DNA from: Acidobacteriota bacterium
Lineage (GTDB): Bacteria > Acidobacteriota > Terriglobia > Terriglobales > Acidobacteriaceae
Assembly: GCA_003225535.1 (NCBI GenBank)
Contig: QIAL01000315.1
Coordinates: 1-33,189, forward strand
DNA length: 33,189 nucleotides
Direction of reading: 5' to 3'
The notes below the pieces were generated by a model, which was not told where the DNA came from, ran no database searches, and saw only the letters and a list, made by a program, of their open reading frames with translations. Below are positions 16,160 to 25,376 of the stretch, one piece after another. A program made the translations under genes and the position numbers. Every line of letters starts with the position of its first letter. Position 1 is the stretch's first letter.

Positions 16160-17146
16160 ATGGCGCGCATTCTCGAAGTTCGGAATCTTTCTGTTGGATA
16201 CCTCTCGCAGACGGACGAGATGTGCCCCGCTATTGTGAATGTTGGTTTCGACATTGGGCCGGGGGAAATTCTGGGCGTGCTCGGAGAGTCGGGATCGGGG
16301 AAGAGCACTCTCGCCGCATCGATTCTCCGTCTGCTCCCGGCCAATGGAAGAGTTCAACAGGGGATTATTCGATTCGAGGGGCGCGATGTGGTGCAGTTGG
16401 ACCGTCGAGAGCTTGAGAACATTCGTGGTAGGCGCATCGCCATGATCGATCAGGAGCCCTCAATTGTGCTTCACCCGACCATGCAGATCCGCGATCAGGT
16501 AGGCGAGATTCTGCGCCGGCACGAACGTTTGCCGAGACGATTCCGGCGCGAAAGGACGGGGCAGATCCTTGCGGAGCTATTTCCCACAGAAAGCGAAAGG
16601 ATCGCAGACTCGTATCCCCATGAATTGAGCGGCGGACAGCGGCAACGCGTGCTGATCGCACAAGCGATTGCTTGCCGGCCATCCCTGATCGTTGCCGATG
16701 AACCCACGGCATCTCTCGACGCCACGACGGAGCGTGAGATTCTTGCCGTCCTTTTGAGCCTGAGGCAGAAGTTCGGGCTAGCGATCATTCTGATCACCCA
16801 CAGCCCCTTGTTGCTTGCAGGCGTGGCAGATCGAGTGCTCGTTCTTTATGCGGGGCGGGTCGTAGAAATCGGTCCAACGACCCCCGTGCTCGCGTCGCCT
16901 CTGCATCCATACACGGGCGCTCTGCTGCAGTGTTTACCGCAGCCCCTTGGACGTACCGACCGAGGCAAGCGAAAGACTAAGCTGCCCGTGATCACAGGGG
17001 ACTCACCCGGCCTTATCTCTCTATCTCATGGATGCCGATTCGAGCCACGGTGCCCGGATCGATTTGAGACTTGCAGACAGCGCGAACCACCGGCCGTGTC
17101 CGTTGGCAACGGACGGACAGTTTCTTGTTTTTGCTTTGGCGGCTGA
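16160..17146 (+). CDS. dppD: Oligopeptide/dipeptide ABC importer ATPase (DppD/OppD type)
   Basis: A 328-aa ATPase energising peptide uptake. Walker A GESGSGKST (residues 42-50), signature LSGGQ (156-160), Walker B with Asp180-Glu181 (ADEPT) and H-loop ITHSP are complete. The C-terminus has the typical oligopeptide-ATPase extension with PYTGALLQ and a Cys-containing motif (GCRFEPRCPDRFETC). The start is uncertain: the ATG at 16160 gives the normal family N-terminus (MARILEVRNLSVGY), while TTG 16127 and GTG 16136 are alternatives; none has a good ribosome site. It is the first gene of the importer operon, 3 bases before the fused ATPase-permease. Nickel or other small solutes are alternatives to peptides. 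Confidence 0.92.
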   Translation: MARILEVRNLSVGYLSQTDEMCPAIVNVGFDIGPGEILGVLGESGSGKSTLAASILRLLPANGRVQQGIIRFEGRDVVQLDRRELENIRGRRIAMIDQEPSIVLHPTMQIRDQVGEILRRHERLPRRFRRERTGQILAELFPTESERIADSYPHELSGGQRQRVLIAQAIACRPSLIVADEPTASLDATTEREILAVLLSLRQKFGLAIILITHSPLLLAGVADRVLVLYAGRVVEIGPTTPVLASPLHPYTGALLQCLPQPLGRTDRGKRKTKLPVITGDSPGLISLSHGCRFEPRCPDRFETCRQREPPAVSVGNGRTVSCFCFGG

Positions 17147-17149
17147 TAC

Positions 17150-18955
17150 ATGGACGGGCGCACGCCTACGCAGCCACTTATAAAGGTGGAAAATCTCGTG
17201 AGGTGTTACCGGAGCGCAGGAGGCCTGGGCTCGGGAGCCTTGGTGTCGGCGCTCAACGGCGCCTCTTTGTCGATCGATTCGGGCACCACGCTCGCGCTGG
17301 TCGGCGATTCGGGCTCTGGCAAGAGCACCCTGGCTCTGTGTCTGGCATGTCTCGAGCGTCCCACATCGGGAAGAATCTGGTTTGAAGGACGCAATGTTGC
17401 AGCGCTCGACGAGAAGGAACTGCGCATTGTGCGTCCGCAAATCCAACTTATTTTTCAAGACCCCGCGCGCTCCATCAATCCACGGTTTACGGCCTTGGAG
17501 ATTTTGACGGAACCACTAATAGTGCAGCGGAAATGGGGACAACATCATGAGGTCCGCGAGCGGGCCGTCCAGTCTTTGGAACGGGTGGGCCTCCATCGAG
17601 AGATGTCCACCCGGCGAGCTCGCGAGTTCAGCGGTGGGCAGAGACAAAGGTTGGCAATCGCTCGGGCATTGATGCTTGAACCGAGACTCTTGATTCTCGA
17701 TGAGGCCTTGTCTGCATTGGACTGTTCCGTGCAGGCGCAGATCGCCAATTTGTTGTTGGATCTCCAATCCTCGCTCGGTTTGACGTACCTATTCATCACA
17801 CATGATCCAGTAATGGCTGCGCACCTGAGCGATGAAGTGGCGCTGATGGACCGCGGCCGGATTGTGGCACAAGACGTTCCCGAGAAAGTTTTGTGTGGGG
17901 TCCGACCAGGAAACCAAACGGAGCTTCCTCAGGCCGGCAATGAGATCAAGGACCGACCCTCGCGTAGCTTCACGTTTGCAATGCACTTTTTGTTTCGCCG
18001 GCTGGCACACGCCGTTGTTCTCCTGTGCGGAGTATCGATCCTGTCCTTTCTTTTCACATCGCTCGCACCCGGCAGTTATTTCGACGAGATGCGTTTGAAT
18101 CCCCAGGTCAGTCTCGAAACGGTCGCAGCCATGCGCGCGCAATATCAAATCGATCAACCGTTGCCAGTGCGCTATGCGCGTTGGGTAAGATCTGTCCTGC
18201 ACGGGAACCTTGGCTATTCCTTTTCCTACAACAGCCCCGTCGGGCCGCTCGTGTGGGTTCGAGCCAGAAACACGCTCTTCTTGACGCTAACTGCCACGCT
18301 TTTCGCCTGGGCCCTTGCTTTGCCTCTCGGAGTCTGGAGTGCGCAGCACGTTCGACGTCTCCCGGACGTTTTGATCTCCTCCACAACGGCAGGGCTCCTC
18401 GTAATTCCCGATCTTGCCCTCGCGCTAGGCTTGCTCTTATTCGCTGTGCGAAGCGGATGGTTTCCGACCGGTGGCCTGGTCTCGATCGGTTTTGAGGTCC
18501 TATCGCCGACAAATCGGTTGCACGATCTTGCCCGGCACATGTTCTTGCCCGTTCTCGTTTTGGTTTTGTCATTTTTGCCGCTGCTGGTGAGGCATGTGCG
18601 AGCCGCCATGGTTGGCGTGCTGGGTGCGCCGTTTCTGCGCGCGGCTCGAGGTCACGGCATTTCTCGCCGCCGGCTTCTGTATCGATATGCTCTTCCCGCG
18701 GCGGCCAATCCGCTGATCAGCTTGTTTGGGTTTAGCATCGGCGTGCTCCTAAGCGGCTCATTGCTGGTGGAAGTCGTCATGAGCTGGCCCGGCCTCGGTC
18801 CGTTGCTCATAGAAGCAATACTTTCCCGTGACCTGTATGTAGTGTTCGGTGGCATTCTTCTTTCAGCACTTTTCCTCGTGGCGGGGAATTGCATCGCGGA
18901 CCTCTTTCTCTACCGAGCCGATCCGCGGATCCGTAGGGAGGCCGTCGCACCATGA
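17150..18955 (+). CDS. Fused ABC ATPase-permease of a peptide importer (DppF-DppB fusion)
   Basis: A 601-aa protein in one open frame. Residues 1-270 are an OppF/DppF-type ATPase with Walker A GDSGSGKST (52-60), FSGGQRQR (160-167), Walker B Asp184-Glu185 (LDEALSALD) and ITHDP. Residues 278-601 are a complete DppB-type permease starting MHFLFRRLAH, with about six TM helices and the usual ARGHGISRRRLLYRYALPAA coupling region. The linker (TELPQAGNEIKDRPSRS) replaces the normal HPYT tail of DppF. Importers of this class normally keep these as separate chains, so the fusion is unusual. An internal start at ATG 17981 would restore a separate permease, but no ribosome site precedes it. The stop overlaps the DppC start. 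Confidence 0.92.
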   Translation: MDGRTPTQPLIKVENLVRCYRSAGGLGSGALVSALNGASLSIDSGTTLALVGDSGSGKSTLALCLACLERPTSGRIWFEGRNVAALDEKELRIVRPQIQLIFQDPARSINPRFTALEILTEPLIVQRKWGQHHEVRERAVQSLERVGLHREMSTRRAREFSGGQRQRLAIARALMLEPRLLILDEALSALDCSVQAQIANLLLDLQSSLGLTYLFITHDPVMAAHLSDEVALMDRGRIVAQDVPEKVLCGVRPGNQTELPQAGNEIKDRPSRSFTFAMHFLFRRLAHAVVLLCGVSILSFLFTSLAPGSYFDEMRLNPQVSLETVAAMRAQYQIDQPLPVRYARWVRSVLHGNLGYSFSYNSPVGPLVWVRARNTLFLTLTATLFAWALALPLGVWSAQHVRRLPDVLISSTTAGLLVIPDLALALGLLLFAVRSGWFPTGGLVSIGFEVLSPTNRLHDLARHMFLPVLVLVLSFLPLLVRHVRAAMVGVLGAPFLRAARGHGISRRRLLYRYALPAAANPLISLFGFSIGVLLSGSLLVEVVMSWPGLGPLLIEAILSRDLYVVFGGILLSALFLVAGNCIADLFLYRADPRIRREAVAP

Positions 18956-20001
18956 CCGGCTATCGCAAACTTGACAAATGGCTCGGCGTGCTCGTCGCAC
19001 TGCACGTCGTCATTGCCTGCGGTGGCTTTTTTGCGCCCTACGATCCGGTGGAACAGGATCGGGAGCATTCTTACGTACGTCCGATGAGACTCCACCTTGT
19101 GGACCGGCAAGGCAATATTCACGTGCGTCCGTTCTTTTACCCGCTCCGCCCAAGCGAAGGCTCGGTCAATCAATATGACGAAGACACGGGCCGACCAATC
19201 TCGCTGAAGTTCTTCACGTCTGGCGCCAGCTATAAATTGTTGGGCTTCTTGCCTGTCCGCCTACACCTGTTTCGAGCCGACGGAGCTCGGATTTATTTGT
19301 TAGGTAGCGACGGCTATGGCCGCGATCAACTTTCCCGAATTCTCTACGGCGGGCAAGTCTCGCTGCTCGCCGGGTTGCTGGGGGCTGGCATCACACTTTC
19401 CATTGGCCTGGGGATTGGTGCGGTAGCGGGCTATTACGGTGGCTGGAGAGATGACGTACTGATGCGCCTTGCCGAGTTGTTCCTCGCGTTGCCATGGCTC
19501 TACCTGCTATTTGCGCTGCGCGCGTTTCTCCCTCTCGCCGTCAGCCCGCTTGAAGCTTTTCTTCTGATCGTCGTCGTTATCGCGACGGTCGGCTGGGCGC
19601 GTCCGGCACGACTCGTTAGAGGCGTAGTGTTGTCCGCGAAGGAGCGGGACTTCGTGCGCGCAGCGCGTGGCTTCGGGGCGTCAGATAGCTACCTGTTTCG
19701 GCGGCATGTTTTGCCGGAGACTTCAAGCGTGTTGCTGACGCAAGCGGCGATTCTGATCCCGCAATACGTGCTGGCTGAGATGACCTTGTCATTCCTGGGG
19801 CTTGGCGTGCCGGAACCCGTGGCGAGCTGGGGAAATCTGTTAGCAAATCTGCAGCAATACAGCGTGCTGATGTCGTATTGGTGGATGTATTTGCCCGCTT
19901 TGGCCGTGGCGCCATTTTTTATGGGATACCTCGGCCTTGCCGCTGCCCTAGAGGAGCGGGCGGATTCGCTGAAGATGGGTAGTTGGAGTCGAGAGGTATA
20001 G
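18952..20001 (+). CDS. dppC: Peptide ABC importer permease (DppC type) with enlarged periplasmic loop
   Basis: A 349-aa inner-membrane permease. TM1 is at residues 10-28, followed by about 90 residues of polar sequence (VEQDREHSYVRP ... FRADGARIYLLG) before LGSDGYGRDQLSRILYGG, the conserved DppC entry into the core. The coupling motif is RAARGFGASDSYLFRRHVLP. Most DppC proteins have a shorter loop here, so the extra periplasmic part may help dock the binding protein. The ATG overlaps the upstream TGA (ATGA), showing translational coupling with the fused ATPase-permease. Confidence 0.92.
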   Translation: MTGYRKLDKWLGVLVALHVVIACGGFFAPYDPVEQDREHSYVRPMRLHLVDRQGNIHVRPFFYPLRPSEGSVNQYDEDTGRPISLKFFTSGASYKLLGFLPVRLHLFRADGARIYLLGSDGYGRDQLSRILYGGQVSLLAGLLGAGITLSIGLGIGAVAGYYGGWRDDVLMRLAELFLALPWLYLLFALRAFLPLAVSPLEAFLLIVVVIATVGWARPARLVRGVVLSAKERDFVRAARGFGASDSYLFRRHVLPETSSVLLTQAAILIPQYVLAEMTLSFLGLGVPEPVASWGNLLANLQQYSVLMSYWWMYLPALAVAPFFMGYLGLAAALEERADSLKMGSWSREV

Positions 20002-20002
20002 G

Positions 20003-21802
20003 GTGAGAAATCATAGTGCAAATTCACGTCGGGGTCTAAGGTGGCTACGCCTCGTTCTCGTACTTGCGGGGACCGTCAGCGTAATTGCGGCTGCGCACTC
20101 CCAACAAGGGGCTCCAAGAGAAGACTTGCTCGCCCTATCCGGCGAGCCTGGGCGCGCTGGGGGGCGTCTTGTGGTTTCATTGCGCGCGGAACCGAAAACG
20201 CTGAACCCAATACTCGCTCTGGACGCGCCTTCGCGGGAAGTCATCAGCGCCATGCAGGCGGACCTCGTTCATATTAACCGCTCGACGCAACTTACGGAGC
20301 CGGCCCTTGCAAAGTCCTGGGAGGTCTCTTCTGACGGCCTTGAGTATACGTTGAGGCTGCGGCACGGGTTGCGTTTCTCTGACGGTGAACCTGTCGACGC
20401 CGACGACGTAGTGTTCACTTTTCGCGTTTATCTAGATGAAAGCCTGCACTCTCCCCAACGGGACCTCTTGATCGTTGGCGGCAAACCCATCGCGGTTCAT
20501 AAAGTAGATCTGTACACGCTGGTATTTCGGCTTGCACAACCCTACAGCGTCGGCGAGAGAATCTTTGATTCATTGGCGATCTTGCCTCGCCACTTGCTGG
20601 AAAAACCATACCTGGAGGGGAAACTTGGACAAGTGGGATCGCTTTCTGCGCCGTCCAGCCAGTGGGCAGGGCTCGGCCCGTTTCGCGTGAAGGAATACGT
20701 CGCGGGGCAGCGATTAATTCTCGAACGCAATCCCTTCTATTGGAAGAGGGATGCGAATGGGTACCGCCTGCCGTATCTGGACCAACTGGTCTTTCTATTT
20801 GTGCCGAGCGCCGATGCCCAGGTGCTGCGCTTTGAGTCTGGCGAGACGGACATGATTAGCCGGCTCAGTGCTGATAATTTCTCGGTACTGTCTCGCCAGC
20901 AACAGTCTTACACGATGCTCGATGCCGGTCCCGGCCTCGAATACAACTTTCTATTCTTCAATTTGAACGACTTGGGCGAGAAGAGCGGACCTGAAATGGC
21001 AACGAAACAGAAATGGTTCCGCGAAGTGAAGTTTCGACAGGCCGTATCGGCCGCGGTTGACCGCGAGGCGATCGTAAGTCTGGTGTACCAAAAGCGCGGC
21101 AGAGCGCTTTGGGGGCCGGTGACTCCCGGAAATCTCCGCTGGGCAGACACAACAATTGCACATCCCGAGCGTTCGCTCGAACACGCGCGGCAACTCCTGC
21201 GCGAACTCGGTTTCAGATGGGCCAACCAGGCAATCGGAGAGCCGGTCCTGGTTGACCCCGATGGAAAGACGGTAGAATTTTCGATCTTGACGAGTTCCTC
21301 GAATGCGGACCGCACGAAGATGGCGACGTTGATTCAGGATGACTTGAAACAGCTTGGCATGCGTGTCCAGGTCGTGCCCCTCGAATTCAGGTCGTTGATT
21401 GATCGGATCACTCAGACGAAACAGTACGACGCCTGTGTGCTGGGGCTGGTGAGTTTCGATGCAGATCCGAACAGCGACATCAACGTCTGGCTATCCAGGG
21501 GCGCTACCCATCTTTGGAATCCCCAACAAGCACATCCGGCCACGCCATGGGAGGCCGAGATCGACCGCCTACTCGAAACGCAACTAACGGCAACTAGCTT
21601 CCAGAAACGCAAGATGCTTTACGACCGGGTGCAGGAGATTCTGGCGGAAAATCAGCCCATGATCTTCCTGGCCAGTCCTGACATTCTGGTGGGAGCAAAG
21701 AAAGTCATTGGGAATTTCCATCCCGCGGTGCTGGAGCCCTACGTCCTCTGGAATGTAGAGCAACTCTACCGGAGAACCGGGGAGGAAAACGCACGAAAAT
21801 GA
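20003..21802 (+). CDS. Peptide ABC importer solute-binding protein (SBP_bac_5)
   Basis: A 599-aa periplasmic binding protein. It starts at GTG 20003, one base after the permease stop, with GAGAGG upstream. The signal is Sec-type (RGLRWLRLVLVLAGTVSVIAAAHS) without a lipobox. Family 5 motifs: SLRAEPKTLNPI, EPALAKSWEVSSDGLEYTLRLR, FSDGEPVDADDVVFTF, GLGPFRVKEYVAGQRLILERNP and KFRQAVSAAVDREAI. It binds peptides or similar solutes and delivers them to the permeases encoded just upstream. Its stop overlaps the sigma factor start by ATGA, so import and transcription factor are made from the same message. Confidence 0.93.
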   Translation: MRNHSANSRRGLRWLRLVLVLAGTVSVIAAAHSQQGAPREDLLALSGEPGRAGGRLVVSLRAEPKTLNPILALDAPSREVISAMQADLVHINRSTQLTEPALAKSWEVSSDGLEYTLRLRHGLRFSDGEPVDADDVVFTFRVYLDESLHSPQRDLLIVGGKPIAVHKVDLYTLVFRLAQPYSVGERIFDSLAILPRHLLEKPYLEGKLGQVGSLSAPSSQWAGLGPFRVKEYVAGQRLILERNPFYWKRDANGYRLPYLDQLVFLFVPSADAQVLRFESGETDMISRLSADNFSVLSRQQQSYTMLDAGPGLEYNFLFFNLNDLGEKSGPEMATKQKWFREVKFRQAVSAAVDREAIVSLVYQKRGRALWGPVTPGNLRWADTTIAHPERSLEHARQLLRELGFRWANQAIGEPVLVDPDGKTVEFSILTSSSNADRTKMATLIQDDLKQLGMRVQVVPLEFRSLIDRITQTKQYDACVLGLVSFDADPNSDINVWLSRGATHLWNPQQAHPATPWEAEIDRLLETQLTATSFQKRKMLYDRVQEILAENQPMIFLASPDILVGAKKVIGNFHPAVLEPYVLWNVEQLYRRTGEENARK

Positions 21803-22389
21803 CTCCGCTTGTGGAAGGAATGATGAAAGGCACCGCGGCCATGCAGGACGATCGTCTCGTCCGGGAATGTCTTTCGGGAAGCGAGGAGGCTTGGTCATTG
21901 CTGATCGAGAAGTACAAGGCACTCATCTACTCGATCCCGGTAAAGTGTGGGCTGCCCGCCCATGAGGCAGCCGATGTGTTTCAAGTAACGTGCATGGAAT
22001 TGCTGGTACGCCTCCCGGAATTGCGCGAGCCACAAGCGTTACCGAAATGGCTGATTCAGGTGGCGTATCACCAATGCTATGTGTGGAAACGTCGGAGCCA
22101 GCGATTGGTAAGCAGCGATTCTCAGGACGATGTGCCGGAACCGGAGGTGCCCGCGATTGCGGAAACCCTGATGCAGCAGGTCCATGAGGAGCAGATGCTG
22201 CGCGACGCGATTGCGACATTGACTCCACAATGCCGACGACTGGTTGACCTTCTCTTTTTCGAGACACCCCCGCGTCCATACCGTGAGGTTGCGGGCGAAT
22301 TGGGCCTCGCTGCCGGCTCGATCGGCTTCATCCGCCAGAAATGCATCGAACGGCTGCGTCGGAAACTCGACGAATTGGGGTTCGACTGA
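21799..22389 (+). CDS. ECF-type RNA polymerase sigma factor
   Basis: A 196-aa sigma-70-family factor. Region 2 is at about residues 20-95 (DRLVRECLSGSEEAW, DVFQVTCMELL, LPKWLIQVAYH) and region 4 at about 130-195 (ATLTPQCRRLV, YREVAGELGLAAGSIGFIRQKCIERLRRKL). The ATG at 21799 overlaps the binding-protein stop; ATGs at 21820 and 21841 are alternatives, and none changes the domains. The stop shares a base with the ATG of the TPR-CHAT gene (TGATG). With a zinc-finger anti-sigma-like protein two genes on, this looks like a self-contained signal unit. Its target promoters are unknown; a GGAACC element before the anti-sigma-like gene is a candidate. Confidence 0.93.
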   Translation: MTPLVEGMMKGTAAMQDDRLVRECLSGSEEAWSLLIEKYKALIYSIPVKCGLPAHEAADVFQVTCMELLVRLPELREPQALPKWLIQVAYHQCYVWKRRSQRLVSSDSQDDVPEPEVPAIAETLMQQVHEEQMLRDAIATLTPQCRRLVDLLFFETPPRPYREVAGELGLAAGSIGFIRQKCIERLRRKLDELGFD

Positions 22390-25211
22390 TGTCTGTTGCC
22401 CGCGCCGATGTATTGCTCACTGAACTCCTGCCGGAATTGACGCAGCTCGAAAATGATGCCGATCGCCAAGAATTCCTGTCGCGCAATCCAATGCTCGTCC
22501 GAGCAGAAGTGGTACAGGAGCTAGCCCCGTTAGTCGTTAAGAAGATCCGCTTGGACGTTCGTGAAGCGTTGCGCCTTGCAGAAGGGGCAGTGCTCATCGC
22601 GCAAACACTTGGCGAGCAAGAAAGTGTTGCATTGGCCCTGCGCGCGAAAGCGAATGCGCTCTTCGCTTGCCGCGAGAATCGCGCCGCAGTGGGGCTCCAC
22701 GACGAGGCTTACCAGATCTACTCTTCCCGGGAACGGTGGAAAGATGCTGCAATCACTCTGAATAGAGCACGAGAAATTTTCAGCCGCCTGGGTGAGGGCA
22801 AGCGGCTTGCGAATCTCGAAAACAACGTCGGTAATATCTTTCATCGGCAGGATCAACTCGACGAGGCCTTGGCACACTATGAACGCGCCCACAAGACATT
22901 GGCTGAGTATGGGGAGTGGGAAGATTCGGCGGTAGCGTTGCACAACATGGCGATGTGCCTGATCGGGTTAAACGATTTTTCCCGGTCTCTGGACTGTTAT
23001 CAAAAAGCTCGCGAACTGTGCGTGAAGTACAACATGCCGCGACTTCGTGACCAGGCGGACTACAACATTGCTTATCTGTATTACTTCCGCGGCGAATACA
23101 GTCGTGCGATCGAAATGCTCCTTGCGACCAAACGGGCCTGTGAGGAGTCCGGCGACGAATACCGTCTAGCCCTGTGTGATCTGGACCTGTCGGAGATTTA
23201 TCTGGAACTGAACCTCAGTGAGGAGGCGAGGGAGATTGCCCGCGAGGGCTTCCTCCGTTTCGAAAAGCTCGGGATCGCGTATGACGCCGCAAGAGCTTTG
23301 GCGAACGAGGCAATCGCATGTGGCCAGCAAGGAAGAGCGCCAGATGCAATCGAACGGTTCGAGAAAGCCAGAGGGATCTTTGCCTGCGAACAAAACGCTG
23401 TATGGTCTTCACTGCTCGATTTGTATCAAGGAGTCTTGCTGTTTCACCAAGGGCAGTACACCGAAGCGCAGCGACTCGGCGCGGCTGCGGCCCAATTCTT
23501 TGACCAGTCTGTCCTTCCCGGCAAGGCCGTGCTCGCGCGTCTTCTGCTGACTCGCATCGCACTGCAAATCGGGGATCTTGACCAGGCGGAACGCGAAGCA
23601 AAGGCGGCTAGCGAGAAAATGTCGGTCGTACAGACGCCGGAACTCATCTACCAGACCCACTTCTTCCTCGGAGAGATTGCTTCAGGTCGGGGCGATCGGA
23701 CGGCCGCCCGTGCAGAGTACCAAGAGGCGCGCAAAGCTCTTGAGACGCTGCGTACCCACTTGCATCGCGAGGAACTTAAGATCTCGTTCGTAAAGAACCG
23801 GCTGCAGGTCTACGAAGCACTCGTTGACTTACACGTCGACAGCAAAGGCGCGGAAATTTCAGCAAACGAGGCCCTGGCGTGCATGGAAGCTGCGAAATCT
23901 CGCAGCATGACCGGAATGATCTTCCATAGCGGCCGCAGTCTGCCCTGCGGCGACGTGGGACAGACTAAGGAACTGCTAAAGATTCGCGACTTACGCGAAG
24001 AACTCAACTGGTATTACCACCGCATTGAGCTGGAACAACTGCGCCCCGAAGAGATGTCCCGCCAGCGCATCGACGAACTACAGCGGAAGGCTCGAGAGCG
24101 CGAGAACGAGCTGCTGCGAACGTTGCGCGAGCTGCCCGCCCACGAACGGGAGAATGTCAGTCTGGAAGAACCATCACAATTTTCGGTGGCGAACCTGCAG
24201 GCCGCTATTCCGATGGACACGGCGCTGATCGAATACTACTCAGCCGGAGATCGGCTCGTAGTGGCGGTTGTCACGCGCGAAACCATCGAAATCACGACCC
24301 TCGCAGCCGTTTCCCAGGTTACCCGGTTACTGCAGTTGCTCAGGTTTCAAATTTCCAAATTCAGTATGGGCGCAGCTCACACGCGACAGTTTGAACAACC
24401 CTTGCTGCGCGCGACGCTTGGTCATCTGGAGGCTCTTTACGCCGAACTGATGAGGCCACTGCGTCCTCGGCTTCGTCAGCAACGCCTGGTCGTTGTGCCG
24501 CACGGGGCGCTGCACTTTCTTCCGTTCCATGCTCTGCGAAATGGCGACGAATACATCGGGGATAGTTATGCAGTCTCCTACGCGCCAAGCGCGGCGGTCT
24601 TTGCTCTCTGCCAGCAGAAGGTCGCAGCCGAAAAGAAGGGTTCTCTGGTTCTTGGGATCCCCGACGATCGGGCGCCTCAGATTGTCACCGAGGCACAATC
24701 GGTTGCGGCTTTGCTGCCAGAGGCCAAACTCTACCTCGGCGAGCAAGCCTCCGCCAAAATTCTGCTGGAGAGAGGGCCGGAGACCGCCTTGCTGCACATC
24801 GCGACCCATGGCGTTTACCGCAGCGACAACCCGATGTTCTCGGGCATCCGGCTGGGAGACGGATACGTAAGCCTATACGATCTCTATCAATTGCGACTGA
24901 ATGCAAAGCTTGTGACCCTCAGCGGTTGCGCTACTGGGATGAATTTTGTGGCTGCAGGCGATGAGTTGCTAGGCTTGCAGCGGGGCCTCTTCTACGCTGG
25001 TGCGACGACTTTGCTTCTTTCTCTCTGGGATGTTCACGACCGCAGCACAGCGGAACTCATGCAAGAGTTTTACAGAAGTTACATGCAAAACGGTGATGCG
25101 GCACTCTCTCTGCGAGGCGCGATGCGCACCCTAAGGCGGGAAAATCCCCATCCTTACTTCTGGGCCCCGTTCGTGCTTGTCGGAAAAATCACTGAAAGAA
25201 CAATCGATTAG
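22389..25211 (+). CDS. TPR-CHAT protein (caspase-like protease)
   Basis: A 940-aa cytoplasmic protein. The start at 22389 overlaps the sigma stop. Residues about 60-500 are tetratricopeptide-type helical repeats (ANLENNVGNIFHRQDQLDEA, AVALHNMAMCLIGLNDF). A coiled coil follows at about 535-600. The C-terminal CHAT domain (about 650-935) has the caspase-like dyad His807 (ATHG) and Cys847 (SGCATG), plus GDELLGLQRGLFYAGA and SLWDVHD. CHAT domains are clan CD peptidases; in Craspase a TPR-CHAT protein cuts a protein that controls a sigma factor. Here it sits between an ECF sigma and a zinc-finger anti-sigma-like gene, so that protein is the natural candidate substrate. Protease activity and target are inferred. 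Confidence 0.93.
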   Translation: MSVARADVLLTELLPELTQLENDADRQEFLSRNPMLVRAEVVQELAPLVVKKIRLDVREALRLAEGAVLIAQTLGEQESVALALRAKANALFACRENRAAVGLHDEAYQIYSSRERWKDAAITLNRAREIFSRLGEGKRLANLENNVGNIFHRQDQLDEALAHYERAHKTLAEYGEWEDSAVALHNMAMCLIGLNDFSRSLDCYQKARELCVKYNMPRLRDQADYNIAYLYYFRGEYSRAIEMLLATKRACEESGDEYRLALCDLDLSEIYLELNLSEEAREIAREGFLRFEKLGIAYDAARALANEAIACGQQGRAPDAIERFEKARGIFACEQNAVWSSLLDLYQGVLLFHQGQYTEAQRLGAAAAQFFDQSVLPGKAVLARLLLTRIALQIGDLDQAEREAKAASEKMSVVQTPELIYQTHFFLGEIASGRGDRTAARAEYQEARKALETLRTHLHREELKISFVKNRLQVYEALVDLHVDSKGAEISANEALACMEAAKSRSMTGMIFHSGRSLPCGDVGQTKELLKIRDLREELNWYYHRIELEQLRPEEMSRQRIDELQRKARERENELLRTLRELPAHERENVSLEEPSQFSVANLQAAIPMDTALIEYYSAGDRLVVAVVTRETIEITTLAAVSQVTRLLQLLRFQISKFSMGAAHTRQFEQPLLRATLGHLEALYAELMRPLRPRLRQQRLVVVPHGALHFLPFHALRNGDEYIGDSYAVSYAPSAAVFALCQQKVAAEKKGSLVLGIPDDRAPQIVTEAQSVAALLPEAKLYLGEQASAKILLERGPETALLHIATHGVYRSDNPMFSGIRLGDGYVSLYDLYQLRLNAKLVTLSGCATGMNFVAAGDELLGLQRGLFYAGATTLLLSLWDVHDRSTAELMQEFYRSYMQNGDAALSLRGAMRTLRRENPHPYFWAPFVLVGKITERTID

Positions 25212-25244
25212 CCAACCTGCGTGCCTCCGTTCCCGCATTGATGT

Positions 25245-25250
25245 GGAACC
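25245..25250 (+). promoter_or_regulatory. ECF-type -35-like element GGAACC
   Basis: Lies in the 165-base gap before the anti-sigma-like gene. GGAAC is the typical -35 of many ECF sigma promoters and is followed by an AT-rich spacer, but a clear -10 could not be fixed. Possible autoregulated promoter of the sigma factor at 21799; weak evidence. Confidence 0.25.
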
Positions 25251-25376
25251 CTTCAAATTTATTTTCGCCACCCTATATCTTTCGGAGCCCAGATGTCCCT
25301 TATTCAATAGACGGGACTTAGCTCCGCCAGTCGCCGGGGCGGCATAGCTTCCGGACCATCTAGTGGAGAGTGAGCA

